This document shows positions 1 to 7,209 of a stretch of 14,242 nt of DNA, piece after piece. This DNA is from an uncultured Shinella sp. (lineage in GTDB: Bacteria > Pseudomonadota > Alphaproteobacteria > Rhizobiales > Rhizobiaceae), in assembly GCA_946481465.1 (NCBI GenBank), contig CAMLOC010000023.1, forward strand, positions 1 to 14,242. Reading direction: 5' to 3'. The notes beneath the pieces are model-generated. The model made no database searches. It was not told the DNA's origin and was given only the letters and a program-made list of their open reading frames with translations. How positions within the stretch are numbered: position 1 is the first letter of the stretch; every line of letters starts with the position of its first letter. Made by a program: the position numbers and the translations under genes.

Positions 1-1
1 C

Positions 2-241
2 ACCAAAGCCGAACTCTTGCTGAGGCCGGAAATGATCCGCCTTGCGAACGATGTGGAAGCGGGACGCCAGCCGATGAAGATCGACAGCACCATCAACTAC
101 GGCGACAACCTTCTGGTCATCGGCCGGCTCGGAACCCAGGCGATCCGCATGCGCGTGCCCGGCGTCGATGCGCGCAGGCTCGACGGCGCTTCCGAGTGCC
201 ATGTCACCTGGCGCAGCGAGGACGTGCACGTCATCGCCTGA
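2..241 (+). CDS. ABC transporter ATP-binding protein, C-terminal fragment (TOBE domain)
   Basis: This frame is open from the window edge to the TGA at 239-241, so the start lies outside. The visible 79 or so residues contain no nucleotide-binding motifs. They match the C-terminal TOBE domain of PotA/MalK-like ATPases: the LLRPEMIRL stretch corresponds to the usual 'hRPE.I.L' signature. It is followed by a short beta-rich segment (YGDNLLVIGRLG, then IRMRVPG) and the typical 'hTWRSEDVHVI' ending. In this family the domain regulates an importer for polyamines, sugars or similar solutes. The next gene starts only 33 bp downstream, so this protein probably belongs to the same operon and powers uptake of the substrate used by the downstream aminotransferase and dehydrogenase. 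The ATPase identity is inferred from the TOBE end only; the substrate is unknown. Confidence 0.8.
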   Translation, partial: TKAELLLRPEMIRLANDVEAGRQPMKIDSTINYGDNLLVIGRLGTQAIRMRVPGVDARRLDGASECHVTWRSEDVHVIA

Positions 242-274
242 CCATCACTCCCATCACGCAGACCGGAGCCTGCC

Positions 275-1660
275 ATGAACGACCGCCCCAACTCCCTCCA
301 CGCCGTGGACAAGCAAAGCCTCGTCCATCCCTACACCAATCTGGCCGTGCATCAGGACGTGGGTCCGCATGTCATCACCGGTGGCGAGGGCATCTATGTC
401 ATCGACGACGAAGGCAGGCGCTACATCGAGGGGCTTGCGGGCCTGTTCTGCGCCGGCCTCGGCTTCAGCGAGCCGCGGCTCGTCGAGGCGGCGACCCGCC
501 AGTTGAAGACCATGCCGTTCTACCATTCCTTCGCCCACAAATCGACGGAACCGGGCATCCGGCTTGCGGAAAAGCTGCTTTCCATGGCTCCCGTTCCGAT
601 GTCGAAGGTCTTCTTCGCCGGCTCCGGCTCCGAGGCGAACGACACCGCGATCAAGCTCGTCTGGTACTACAACAACGCGATGGGCCGGCCGGAGAAGAAG
701 AAGATCATCTCGCGTCGCAAGGCCTATCACGGCGTCACCGTCGCGACCGCCAGCCTCACGGGCCTGCCCTTCAACCACCGCGACTTCGACCTGCCGATCG
801 CCAACATCCTGCACACCGACTGCCCGCATTACTGGCGCTTCGCCGAGCCCGGCGAGAGCGAGGAGGATTTTGCGAGCCGCCTTGCCGGCAATCTGGAAGC
901 AATGATTCTCGAAGAAGGACCGGAGACGATCGCCGCCTTCTTCGCCGAGCCCGTCATGGTGTCGGGCGGCGTCATCACCCCGCCGAAGACCTATTTCGAG
1001 AAGATCCAGGCGATCCTGACGAAATACGACATCCTGCTGGTCGCCGATGAGGTGATCTGCGGCTTCGGGCGCACCGGCAACATGTTCGGGTCGCAGACCT
1101 ACGGCATGAAGCCGGACATGATCAGTTGCGCCAAGCAGCTTTCGGCCGCCTACATGCCGATCTCGGCGCTGATGATCAACGAGAAGATCGCCGACGCCCT
1201 TGTCGACCAGAGCCGCAAGATCGGCACCTTCTCGCACGGCTACACCTATGGCGGCCATCCGGTCGCCGCCGCCGTCGCGCTGGAGGCCCTGACGATCTAC
1301 CAGGAGATCGACATCGTCTCGCATGTGCGGACCGTCACCCCGCGCTTCCAGGCGGGCATCCGCAGGCTCGCAGAGCATCCGCTGATCGGCGAGGCGCGCG
1401 GCGTCGGCCTCGTCGCCGGCCTTGAATTCGTCAGGGACAAGGCGACGAAGGAGAACTTCCCGCCCGCCTGGCAGGTCGCCAACCATGCCGGCAGGTTCGC
1501 CACCGAACGGGGCGTGCTCACCCGCGGCCTCGGCGATATGGTCAGCCTTTGCCCGGCCATGATCATCACGGAAGACGAGATCGACGATCTGATGGCCCGC
1601 ATGCAGCTCGCCCTCGACGACACGCTCGCCTGGGCGCGCGCCCAGGGCTATGCTGCCTGA
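275..1660 (+). CDS. Class III PLP-dependent aminotransferase (omega-amino acid / polyamine type)
   Basis: The 461-residue product has the full length and motifs of class III (omega) aminotransferases, which move a terminal amino group to pyruvate or 2-oxoglutarate using PLP. Visible motifs are GSGSEAND at residues 116-123 (cofactor phosphate binding), YHG at 151-153 (ring stacking), [11 protein letters not shown] beginning at Asp258 (Asp258 pairs with the pyridine nitrogen) and the Schiff-base lysine Lys287 in [10 protein letters not shown]. The Asp-Lys spacing of 29 is normal for the class. [12 protein letters not shown] and [14 protein letters not shown] follow as usual. It resembles SpuC-like putrescine/beta-alanine:pyruvate aminotransferases as I remember them, but substrate cannot be assigned. 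The ATG is preceded by GGAG at 265-268. It sits between a transporter gene and an aldehyde dehydrogenase, so the product is likely an aldehyde or semialdehyde that the next enzyme oxidises. It is cytoplasmic, with no signal peptide. Confidence 0.93.
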   Translation: MNDRPNSLHAVDKQSLVHPYTNLAVHQDVGPHVITGGEGIYVIDDEGRRYIEGLAGLFCAGLGFSEPRLVEAATRQLKTMPFYHSFAHKSTEPGIRLAEKLLSMAPVPMSKVFFAGSGSEANDTAIKLVWYYNNAMGRPEKKKIISRRKAYHGVTVATASLTGLPFNHRDFDLPIANILHTDCPHYWRFAEPGESEEDFASRLAGNLEAMILEEGPETIAAFFAEPVMVSGGVITPPKTYFEKIQAILTKYDILLVADEVICGFGRTGNMFGSQTYGMKPDMISCAKQLSAAYMPISALMINEKIADALVDQSRKIGTFSHGYTYGGHPVAAAVALEALTIYQEIDIVSHVRTVTPRFQAGIRRLAEHPLIGEARGVGLVAGLEFVRDKATKENFPPAWQVANHAGRFATERGVLTRGLGDMVSLCPAMIITEDEIDDLMARMQLALDDTLAWARAQGYAA

Positions 1661-1674
1661 TACCGGAGACCGCC

Positions 1675-3129
1675 ATGACCGCACGCCACGCCTATGCACG
1701 ACTGGGCATGTTCATCGACGGCCGCTGGATCCACGAGACCGAGCGGCAGGACGCGGTGATCGATCCCGCCACCGGGGCGCTCCTCGGCCATCTGCCCCAT
1801 GCCACCGACGCCGACCTTGCCGCCGCCGTTGCCGCCGCCCAGCGTGCTTTCGAGCAGTGGAAGGATCGCTCGCCGCTGGAGCGCGGCCAGATCCTGCGCC
1901 GGTTCGCCGACCTCGCCCGCAGCCAGGCGGAGGAGATCGGCCGCCACATGGTGCTCGACCAGGGCAAGCCGCTGGCGGAAGCGATCGGTGAGATCCGCTT
2001 TGCCGCCGATCATGCCGACTGGCATGCGGAGGAGGCCCGGCGCATCTACGGCCGGCTCATTCCCGCGCGCGATCCGCGCGTACAGCAGACCGTGCTGCGC
2101 GAGCCGGTCGGCGTCTGCATCGCCTTCACGCCGTGGAACTTCCCCTTCAGCCAAGCGCTGCGCAAGGTCGTGGCGGCGTTGGCGAGCGGCTGCACGATCA
2201 TCCTGAAAGGCCCCGCGGAATCGCCCTCCTCGACGGTCGCGATCGGCCGGCTGATGCAGGAGGCCGGCCTGCCGGACGGCTGCCTCAACATCGTCTGGGG
2301 GGCGTCGTCGCACATTTCCGAGACCCTGCTTTCAGCCCCCGAGGTCAGGAAGATTTCCTTCACCGGCTCGGTCGAGGTCGGCAAGCTGCTCGCTGCGCTC
2401 GCCGGCCGGCACATGAAGCGCTCGACCATGGAACTCGGCGGCCACGCGCCCGTCATCGTCTTCGACGATGCCGACATCGATGCCGCGGCCGATGCGCTCG
2501 CGGCCAGCAAGGTCCGCAATGCCGGACAGGTCTGCATCTCGCCCACCCGCTTCTACGTGCAGGAAAAGGCGTATGACCGGTTCCTCGGGCGCTTTGCCGG
2601 GAAAATCGCGGCAACAAAGGTCGGCAACGGCTTCGACGAAGGCGTCCAGATGGGCCCGCTCTGCCATGCCCGCCGGGTAACGGCCATGGAAGGCTTCGTG
2701 CAGGACGCCCGCGAGCGCGGCGCGCAGATCGTCACGGGCGGCGGGCGCATCGGCAATGCCGGCTTCTTCTACGCGCCGACCGTGGTGGCAGGCGGTTCGG
2801 ACGCCCTGCGGCTGATGAACGAGGAACCTTTCGGCCCCATCGCCGCCGTCACGCCGTTTTCCGGCTTCGACGAGGTCATCCGCCGCGCCAACAGCCTGCC
2901 CTTCGGCCTTGCCTCCTATGTCTTCACCGGCTCCGGCAGCAGAGCGCAGCATGCCGCGAAGGCGCTTGCCGCCGGCATGGTCAGCATCAACCATTTCGGC
3001 CTCGCCTTGCCCGAAACGCCGTTCGGCGGCATCAACGACAGCGGCTACGGCAGCGAAGGCGGCATGGAAACCTTCGACGGCTATCTCAACACGAAATTCG
3101 TAACCCGTTTCGACGCACGGCCGGAATGA
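1675..3129 (+). CDS. NAD(P)-dependent aldehyde dehydrogenase (succinate-semialdehyde dehydrogenase-like)
   Basis: The 484-residue product is a complete aldehyde dehydrogenase. Motifs in order are PWNFPF (oxyanion Asn155), the cofactor lysine Lys178 in [17 protein letters not shown] (Ser232 region), MELGG with general base Glu253, the catalytic Cys287 in [19 protein letters not shown], and [15 protein letters not shown] near the C terminus. These are the hallmarks of GabD/DavD-like semialdehyde dehydrogenases, which oxidise an aldehyde to a carboxylate. The frame stays open upstream to 1549, but the ATG at 1675 is chosen because GGAG lies at 1665-1668 and the product then begins with the usual short lead into MFIDGRWI. 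It starts 14 bp after the aminotransferase stop and surely belongs to the same transcript. The likely role is oxidation of the aldehyde produced by transamination. Exact substrate and NAD versus NADP preference are not determined. Confidence 0.93.
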   Translation: MTARHAYARLGMFIDGRWIHETERQDAVIDPATGALLGHLPHATDADLAAAVAAAQRAFEQWKDRSPLERGQILRRFADLARSQAEEIGRHMVLDQGKPLAEAIGEIRFAADHADWHAEEARRIYGRLIPARDPRVQQTVLREPVGVCIAFTPWNFPFSQALRKVVAALASGCTIILKGPAESPSSTVAIGRLMQEAGLPDGCLNIVWGASSHISETLLSAPEVRKISFTGSVEVGKLLAALAGRHMKRSTMELGGHAPVIVFDDADIDAAADALAASKVRNAGQVCISPTRFYVQEKAYDRFLGRFAGKIAATKVGNGFDEGVQMGPLCHARRVTAMEGFVQDARERGAQIVTGGGRIGNAGFFYAPTVVAGGSDALRLMNEEPFGPIAAVTPFSGFDEVIRRANSLPFGLASYVFTGSGSRAQHAAKALAAGMVSINHFGLALPETPFGGINDSGYGSEGGMETFDGYLNTKFVTRFDARPE

Positions 3130-3143
3130 GCCGGTTCCCCATT

Positions 3144-3150
3144 GGAGAAG
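3144..3150 (+). promoter_or_regulatory. Ribosome binding site deciding the first RidA start
   Basis: GGAGAAG lies 3 bases before the ATG at 3154. An in-frame TTG at 3142 would place the start before this site, so ATG 3154 is preferred. The resulting MFEAIDTG start also matches the MFEKVETG start of the neighbouring paralog. Confidence 0.6.
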
Positions 3151-3153
3151 AGA

Positions 3154-3540
3154 ATGTTTGAAGCCATCGATACCGGGTCCGACCCGTCAGACGTACCGGT
3201 CAGCGAAGTCGTCCGCGCCGGCAATCTCGTCTGGTCGGTCCACGTTTCCGAGGATCCGGTGACCGGCGATCTCGTCACCGGCGACATCGAGACCCAGACC
3301 CGCCGCACGCTGGAGAACCTCGCCATTGCCATGCGCGCGGCCGGCGGCACGCTGGCCGATGTCGTGCAGGTCCAGGTCTTCCTCATCGACAGGGCAGATG
3401 CCGCCGGAATGAACCGCGTCTATGCGGAGTTCTTCAGCGAACCCTATCCCGTCCGGGCGACCGTTGTCGTCAAGGCGCTCCTGTCCGAGGGCCTGCGCAT
3501 CGAGATCCTCGCCCATGCCGTGCTTGGCAAGGCCGCGTGA
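3154..3540 (+). CDS. RidA/YjgF/YER057c-family enamine/imine deaminase (copy 1)
   Basis: The 128-residue product is a typical single-domain RidA-family protein. RidA proteins are small cytoplasmic trimers that hydrolyse reactive enamines and imines released by PLP enzymes and amine oxidases. Family features seen are TGDIETQTRRTLENL, AAGGTLADVVQVQVFL, MNRVYAEFF and PYPVRATVVV, including the conserved carboxylate-binding arginine (Arg101), followed by an RIEILAHAV strand with Glu117. The Arg101/Glu117 arrangement is that of deaminase-competent members, but substrate is unknown. The ATG is placed by an upstream GGAGAAG. It follows the aldehyde dehydrogenase after 24 bp and precedes a close paralog after 9 bp. 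Its place behind a PLP aminotransferase fits a role in clearing imine intermediates or in a dedicated deamination step of the same pathway. Confidence 0.9.
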   Translation: MFEAIDTGSDPSDVPVSEVVRAGNLVWSVHVSEDPVTGDLVTGDIETQTRRTLENLAIAMRAAGGTLADVVQVQVFLIDRADAAGMNRVYAEFFSEPYPVRATVVVKALLSEGLRIEILAHAVLGKAA

Positions 3541-3549
3541 GGGGCACAC

Positions 3550-3921
3550 ATGTTCGAGAAAGTCGAAACCGGGATCGCCGCCTCGAAGGCGCCGCTCAGC
3601 GGCACGGTGAAGGCCGGCCGCATCGTCCGCTCCGCCCATATCGCCAAGAACCCGCAAACGGGCGAGCTTGTCACGGGCGATATCGAGGCACAGGCCCGCC
3701 AGGTCTTCCGCAACCTGCAACAGGCGATCGAAGCGGCGGGCGGCACGCTGGCGGATGTCGTTCAGGTCCAGGCCTACCTTATCGACAAGGCGGACGCGCC
3801 CGGCATGAATCGCGTCTACCGGGAGTTCTTCTCCGCCCCCTACCCCGTCCGTGCAACCGTCGTCACGGATCTCCTGTCCACCGGCATCCGGCTGGAAATC
3901 ATGGCGACTGCCTTTGTCTAG
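3550..3921 (+). CDS. RidA-family enamine/imine deaminase (copy 2)
   Basis: This 123-residue protein is a paralog of the preceding gene. By eye the two align almost without gaps and share roughly 60% of residues; the block AAGGTLADVVQVQ is identical and the surrounding DNA is also very similar, so the pair probably arose by tandem duplication. The family arginine in PYPVRATVV and the glutamate in RLEIMATAF are kept, so both copies look catalytically intact. The differences lie mostly in the N-terminal third and at isolated positions near the active-site face, which could mean two related substrates or a mixed trimer. The ATG follows a GAGGGG at 3539-3544, partly overlapping the stop codon of copy 1, so translation may be coupled. 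It is the last gene of the operon; its TAG stop lies inside a dispersed repeat motif. Confidence 0.9.
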   Translation: MFEKVETGIAASKAPLSGTVKAGRIVRSAHIAKNPQTGELVTGDIEAQARQVFRNLQQAIEAAGGTLADVVQVQAYLIDKADAPGMNRVYREFFSAPYPVRATVVTDLLSTGIRLEIMATAFV

Positions 3922-3930
3922 AGCATTTCC
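3917..3930 (+). repeat. TCTAGAGCATTTCC intergenic motif, copy 1
   Basis: The 14-mer TCTAGAGCATTTCC overlaps the TAG stop of the second RidA gene and is repeated exactly at 14187-14200, where it again contains the TAG stop of a gene. After this point the two copies diverge (GGCGGGGCG here, AGCCGAAGCG there). It resembles the start of a short dispersed intergenic element I recall from rhizobial genomes; that identification is from memory. Confidence 0.55.
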
Positions 3931-4050
3931 GGCGGGGCGATCAAAGAGGCAGCGCAACCCGGCAAGGCCAGCCGAAAGACGGCCGCCTGTTCCTGCTCCC
4001 TCATCACCTCCAGCAAGGCTTTTTGATCCCTGGATACGTCAGCGGCAGTA
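3922..4050. other. Convergent intergenic spacer
   Basis: This 129-bp spacer separates the end of the catabolic operon from the end of the minus-strand sensory operon. A weak hairpin GCCG-AAAGA-CGGC sits near 3972-3985 and a five-T run near 4020, but they are not arranged as a classic terminator for either direction. I see no gene here. Transcripts from both sides must end in or near it. Confidence 0.4.
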
Positions 4051-5040
4051 TCAGTTCACGACCATCTGGAACCAGATATCGAGGAACTTGGTGCGTTTTA
4101 TCGTGTCGCGAAACACCAGAAGCTCGGGGCCGAGTTCGATCCTCTGCAGGCTGTCGAAGGCCGTGAAATCCGTCGGATAGCTGAACCCGGTCGCGGCGAG
4201 CGCCGGCTTGATCTCAGCCGAATGCAGCGCGTGAAGGACGATGCGCGCGCCGCGAGGGTTCGCCGCGCCCTTCGGCATCAGCACGGTCCACGGAACCGCG
4301 AGCACATAGTCCTGCGGCACGGCGATCTGCACACCCTGCGCCATCGCACCGCCCGCCGACAGGGCCGACAGGGGCACGTTGTAAAGAACATCGACCTCGC
4401 CGGCCCGGAACGCGGCCAACAGATCGTCCGTCGTATCGTAGATCCGTGCGCTTGCGGCACCGAAGGCGCGCATCAGCCGCCAGTAGAGCGAGGTGCGGAT
4501 GGAATCCTGCGAGGCCAGCAGATAGCTGACATCGTCTATGCCGATATTGACGATGCCGACACGGCGCGAGAACCGGTCGTTGTTCTGCTCCAGCGCACGA
4601 ACGAGTTCGATGCGGGTGCGGGGCATGCGATCGGGAAACGCGGCCTGCCGCAGGACCATGACGGCCGGATCGGACCAGAAGCCGAACACTTCATGGCGCC
4701 ATTGCGCATCCGCCGCGATGCCGGCGGGCTCGTCTGCGGCGGCATAGCCCTCGTTGGCGACGGAGACCGCGATGTCCGGTGAGGAGAACAGGGCGATGTC
4801 GAAGGGCGCGTTCTCGCGTTTTGCGCCCGAGGCGATCTGTGCGGACGAAAGCCGGACATAGGAGAGATCCGCCCCGGGCAGCCGGGCGGCAAGTGCGGCC
4901 ATCAGGGGCGCGATACGTTCCTCGGCAATGACGCCGGCAAGCCGGACCGCCCGGACCTGCGCCATCGCAGGCATCGGCAGCATCCAGCCGATCAGCAGGA
5001 GGGAGAGCGCCACATTCCGCAGCAGCAGGGCGTTTTGCAT
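4051..5040 (-). CDS. Periplasmic solute-binding protein of a two-component sensory operon
   Basis: The product (329 residues from the ATG at 5040) begins with a clear signal peptide: a short basic N terminus with Arg8, a hydrophobic core, and PMPAMA|QV, so cleavage after Ala27 is expected. The mature part has the outline of a family-1-like (ferric or organophosphate type) binding protein: FDIALFSSPDIAVSVANEGY, a WSDPAVMVLR strand, VDVLYNVPLSALS and a C-terminal SYPTDFTAFDSLQRIELGPELLVF. A GTG at 5043 is an alternative start, but ATG 5040 forms a TGATG overlap with the kinase stop and has GAGGGG a few bases upstream. Because it is co-transcribed with a histidine kinase and response regulator and not with a permease, it probably senses a ligand and presents it to the kinase, like PgtC or HptA. 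A role in delivering substrate to the divergent ABC importer is also possible. Confidence 0.85.
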   Translation of the reverse strand: MQNALLLRNVALSLLLIGWMLPMPAMAQVRAVRLAGVIAEERIAPLMAALAARLPGADLSYVRLSSAQIASGAKRENAPFDIALFSSPDIAVSVANEGYAAADEPAGIAADAQWRHEVFGFWSDPAVMVLRQAAFPDRMPRTRIELVRALEQNNDRFSRRVGIVNIGIDDVSYLLASQDSIRTSLYWRLMRAFGAASARIYDTTDDLLAAFRAGEVDVLYNVPLSALSAGGAMAQGVQIAVPQDYVLAVPWTVLMPKGAANPRGARIVLHALHSAEIKPALAATGFSYPTDFTAFDSLQRIELGPELLVFRDTIKRTKFLDIWFQMVVN

Positions 5041-6431
5041 CACATCCCCTCGCTTCTTGCCGCGACCGGCAGCACCACCGCCACGACAAGGCCGCCACCC
5101 GCACGGTCGGCAACGGAAATCGAACCGCCGAAAGCCACGGCAACATCCTTGGCGATGGCGAGGCCGAGCCCCGTTCCGGGATGTGGGGAATCCGCCCGCG
5201 CGAAACGCTGGAACACCTTGTCCTTGGCCGCGTCCGGTATGCCCGGCCCCCTGTCCATGACCTGGAGGGTCGCACGCCCGTCCGCGACGGCAAGGCTCAC
5301 ATCCGTCGGACCGGGCGCATGGATGAAGGCGTTCTCGACGACGTTGCGCACCATTTCCCGCAGCACGACCGGCTCGGCGACGACGGGAACGGGTGCCTCT
5401 TGCAGGACGAGGACCAGCGATCGCATCAGAGGCGCATAGGCGCTTTCGGCCCGCAGCATCTGCAAGGCATCCCGGACGGCATCGCCGAAATCGACGATCT
5501 CGCGGTCCTGCGTTTCGAGGCGGTGCATCGTCGTTGCGTCGGAAAGCAGCATGTTGGCGAGCAGCCCCGCCTCGCGGGCATTGTGGTGGATGCGCGACAG
5601 GCGGCGGCGCACCTTGGGTTCCTGCGCCTCTTCGAGGCCCACCTCGGCCTGCGCCTGGATGGCCGCGAGCGGCGTGCGCAGCTGATGGGCAGCATCGGCG
5701 GTGACGCGCTTGACGCCGTCCAGCACGGAGCCCAGCCGGTCCATGAATTCGTTCAGCGCGGACACCAGCGCCGAGACCTCGGCCGGCACCTCCCGCTCGA
5801 TCCGGCTGAGATCCGACGGGCGCCGCGCCCTGAGATTGCTTTCGATGAGACGCAGCGGCGAGAAGGCCGACCGCACGGACACGAGAATGAGGCCGCCGGA
5901 CAGGAGCGCGATCGCCACGGCCGGCAGCATGCCGTTGAAGGTCAGCTGCCCGGCGAGTTCCCGGCGAGCCTCCCGCGTTTCGGCCACCATGACGCCGATC
6001 CAGCCGCCGGTCCCCGTCGCGGGATCGGCGCGGTAGCGCCGCACCGAGGCGATGCGCACCGGGTCTCCCCTGTAGACCGAATCGTGAAGATGCAGCATCC
6101 CGTCCTCGGCGACCGGTATGTCGAGGGCCAGGATCGGCGAGCCGGTCACGAGGCTGCCGTCCGGCGCCGTGACCCGGTAGAAGACCCGGTTGAGACGGGA
6201 GGTGCCGAGGATGGCAAAGGCCGAATAGGGAATGTCGACGGTGACGGCGCCCTCCTCGATGCCGACCGTGTCGGCGATGGCGAGGGCCGAGGCCGTCAGC
6301 ACGCGGTCGAACGCCTCGTCGGCGGCACGGCGGGCATAGGCGCGCACCGTCAGGGCGAGGACGCTGCCGATGACGAGGAAAAGACAGGCCGTGGTGATGA
6401 GCAGCCGCCGCTCGATCGACAAGCGCGCCAT
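5040..6431 (-). CDS. Sensor histidine kinase, TctE-like
   Basis: The 463-residue product is an inner-membrane histidine kinase. A first membrane segment lies near residues 9-31. A periplasmic sensor region runs to about 165, in the position and size of the 2CSK_N domain of TctE-like kinases. A second membrane segment lies near 170-190, followed by a HAMP-like linker ending in EFMDRL. The phosphoacceptor His249 lies in DAAHQLRTPLA. The ATP-binding domain has the N box VVENAFIHAP (Asn367), DRGPGIP, a KVFQRFARAD F box, and GTGLGLAIAK. All catalytic motifs are intact. Its ATG shares one base with the TGA of the response regulator, and its own TGA overlaps the ATG of the binding protein, so the three products are likely translated together. 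It should autophosphorylate in response to the ligand-bound binding protein and pass phosphate to the adjacent regulator; this pairing is inferred from gene order. Confidence 0.93.
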   Translation of the reverse strand: MARLSIERRLLITTACLFLVIGSVLALTVRAYARRAADEAFDRVLTASALAIADTVGIEEGAVTVDIPYSAFAILGTSRLNRVFYRVTAPDGSLVTGSPILALDIPVAEDGMLHLHDSVYRGDPVRIASVRRYRADPATGTGGWIGVMVAETREARRELAGQLTFNGMLPAVAIALLSGGLILVSVRSAFSPLRLIESNLRARRPSDLSRIEREVPAEVSALVSALNEFMDRLGSVLDGVKRVTADAAHQLRTPLAAIQAQAEVGLEEAQEPKVRRRLSRIHHNAREAGLLANMLLSDATTMHRLETQDREIVDFGDAVRDALQMLRAESAYAPLMRSLVLVLQEAPVPVVAEPVVLREMVRNVVENAFIHAPGPTDVSLAVADGRATLQVMDRGPGIPDAAKDKVFQRFARADSPHPGTGLGLAIAKDVAVAFGGSISVADRAGGGLVVAVVLPVAARSEGM

Positions 6432-7111
6432 CAGATCACCGCATCGTCCCTGACGCGCAGCATGTAGCCGGCCCCGCGATGGGTGACGATCTCGACATCC
6501 ACGGCTTCCAGCTTCTTGCGCACGCGGGAAACCAGCAGTTCGACGGCATTGGGCGTTCCGACGTCGTCGTGGCCGAAGAGCTTCAGGTAGAGCCGGTCCT
6601 TGCTGACGGTGTTGCCGGCATGCGAGGCAAGCGTTTCCAGCACCTCGAATTCCCGGCGCCCCAGCTCGAGCGGCCTGCCGTCCACCTTCGCGGCGCGCGA
6701 GGACAGGTCGACCTCCAGCACGCCGATGCGGATCACGGATTTGGCAAGACCCCTGTGGCGGCGCGTGACGGCCCTCAGCCGCGCCTCGAGCTCACCGAGA
6801 TCGAACGGCTTGACGATATAGTCGTCGGCACCGAGATCGAGCAGGCTGATCTTGTCGTCCAGCTGGTTTCTCGCCGTGATGACCAGGACCGGCGTCGGGG
6901 AGCTGCGTTCGCGCATGTGCGCCATCACCTCGAAACCGCTGCGGGCCGGAAGGTTGATGTCGAGGACCACGACGTCGAACTCGCCATGGATCGCCAGTTC
7001 CTCGCCCGATATGCCGTCCTGCGCCAGCGTGACATGGTGCCCGGCCCGCACGAGTTTGGATTCGATCGCCTCGGCGATATCAACGGAATCTTCTATGACC
7101 AGGATGCGCAT
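6431..7111 (-). CDS. OmpR/PhoB-family response regulator, TctD-like
   Basis: The 226-residue product has an N-terminal receiver domain (about 1-117) with acidic residues Glu7/Asp8, the phosphoacceptor Asp51 in VVVLDINLP, Thr79, Tyr98 and Lys101 in DDYIVKPFD. It is followed by a winged-helix DNA-binding domain (about 127-222) with LELGRREFEVLETL, the recognition-helix region NAVELLVSRVRKKL, and the HRGAGYML wing. This is a complete transcription factor of the OmpR family, whose members usually bind direct repeats about 10-11 bp apart. It is the first gene of the sensory operon. A Shine-Dalgarno site is not evident: only four bases separate the ATG from a CTGTCAG repeat that is part of a candidate binding site. 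Likely targets are its own operon and the divergent transporter operon. Confidence 0.94.
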   Translation of the reverse strand: MRILVIEDSVDIAEAIESKLVRAGHHVTLAQDGISGEELAIHGEFDVVVLDINLPARSGFEVMAHMRERSSPTPVLVITARNQLDDKISLLDLGADDYIVKPFDLGELEARLRAVTRRHRGLAKSVIRIGVLEVDLSSRAAKVDGRPLELGRREFEVLETLASHAGNTVSKDRLYLKLFGHDDVGTPNAVELLVSRVRKKLEAVDVEIVTHRGAGYMLRVRDDAVI

Positions 7112-7209
7112 GAGGCTGACAGGACTCTGACAGGAATTTCGCGATACCCATCATCCTACAGCAAGGGCTTTGCCGAACGCGAGATGGTAAAGTCCTTCGG
7201 GAGGAGAAA
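7112..7209. promoter_or_regulatory. Divergent promoter region between sensor and transporter operons
   Basis: This 98-bp spacer must hold the start signals for both the response-regulator operon (minus) and the transporter operon (plus). For the plus side a weak sigma70-like pair can be proposed: CTGACA at 7127-7132, a 16-bp spacer and CATCAT at 7149-7154. The -35 candidate lies inside the direct repeat described separately. A strong GAGGAG at 7201-7206 serves the ATG at 7210. For the minus side no convincing promoter pair or ribosome site was found. Confidence 0.45.
7116..7133 (-). promoter_or_regulatory. Pho-box-like direct repeat (CTGTCAG-N4-CTGTCAG)
   Basis: On the minus strand, two identical 7-mers CTGTCAG (plus-strand positions 7116-7122 and 7127-7133) are separated by 4 bases, giving an 11-bp period. 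This is the layout of OmpR-family sites and differs from the classical PhoB box (CTGTCAT-N4-CTGTCAT) at only the last base of each half. The spacer here is not AT-rich, unlike a typical Pho box. It could bind PhoB or the response regulator encoded next to it. The site lies only four bases from the regulator's ATG, and it overlaps a possible -35 element for the transporter operon. Confidence 0.5.

Noticed and set aside
1549..1674. In-frame upstream extension of the aldehyde dehydrogenase
   Set aside because: It overlaps the end of the aminotransferase gene, is of shadow-like composition, and the ATG at 1675 has a well-placed GGAG.
254..1699. 481-codon open frame on the minus strand opposite the aminotransferase
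   Set aside because: It lies wholly antisense to a gene with complete catalytic motifs, has no recognisable domains, and is the usual effect of strong third-position GC bias.
7170..7192. TTGCCG ... GGTAAA as a sigma70 promoter for the PhnD-like gene
   Set aside because: The spacing between the two elements is about 11 bp, too short for a sigma70 promoter.
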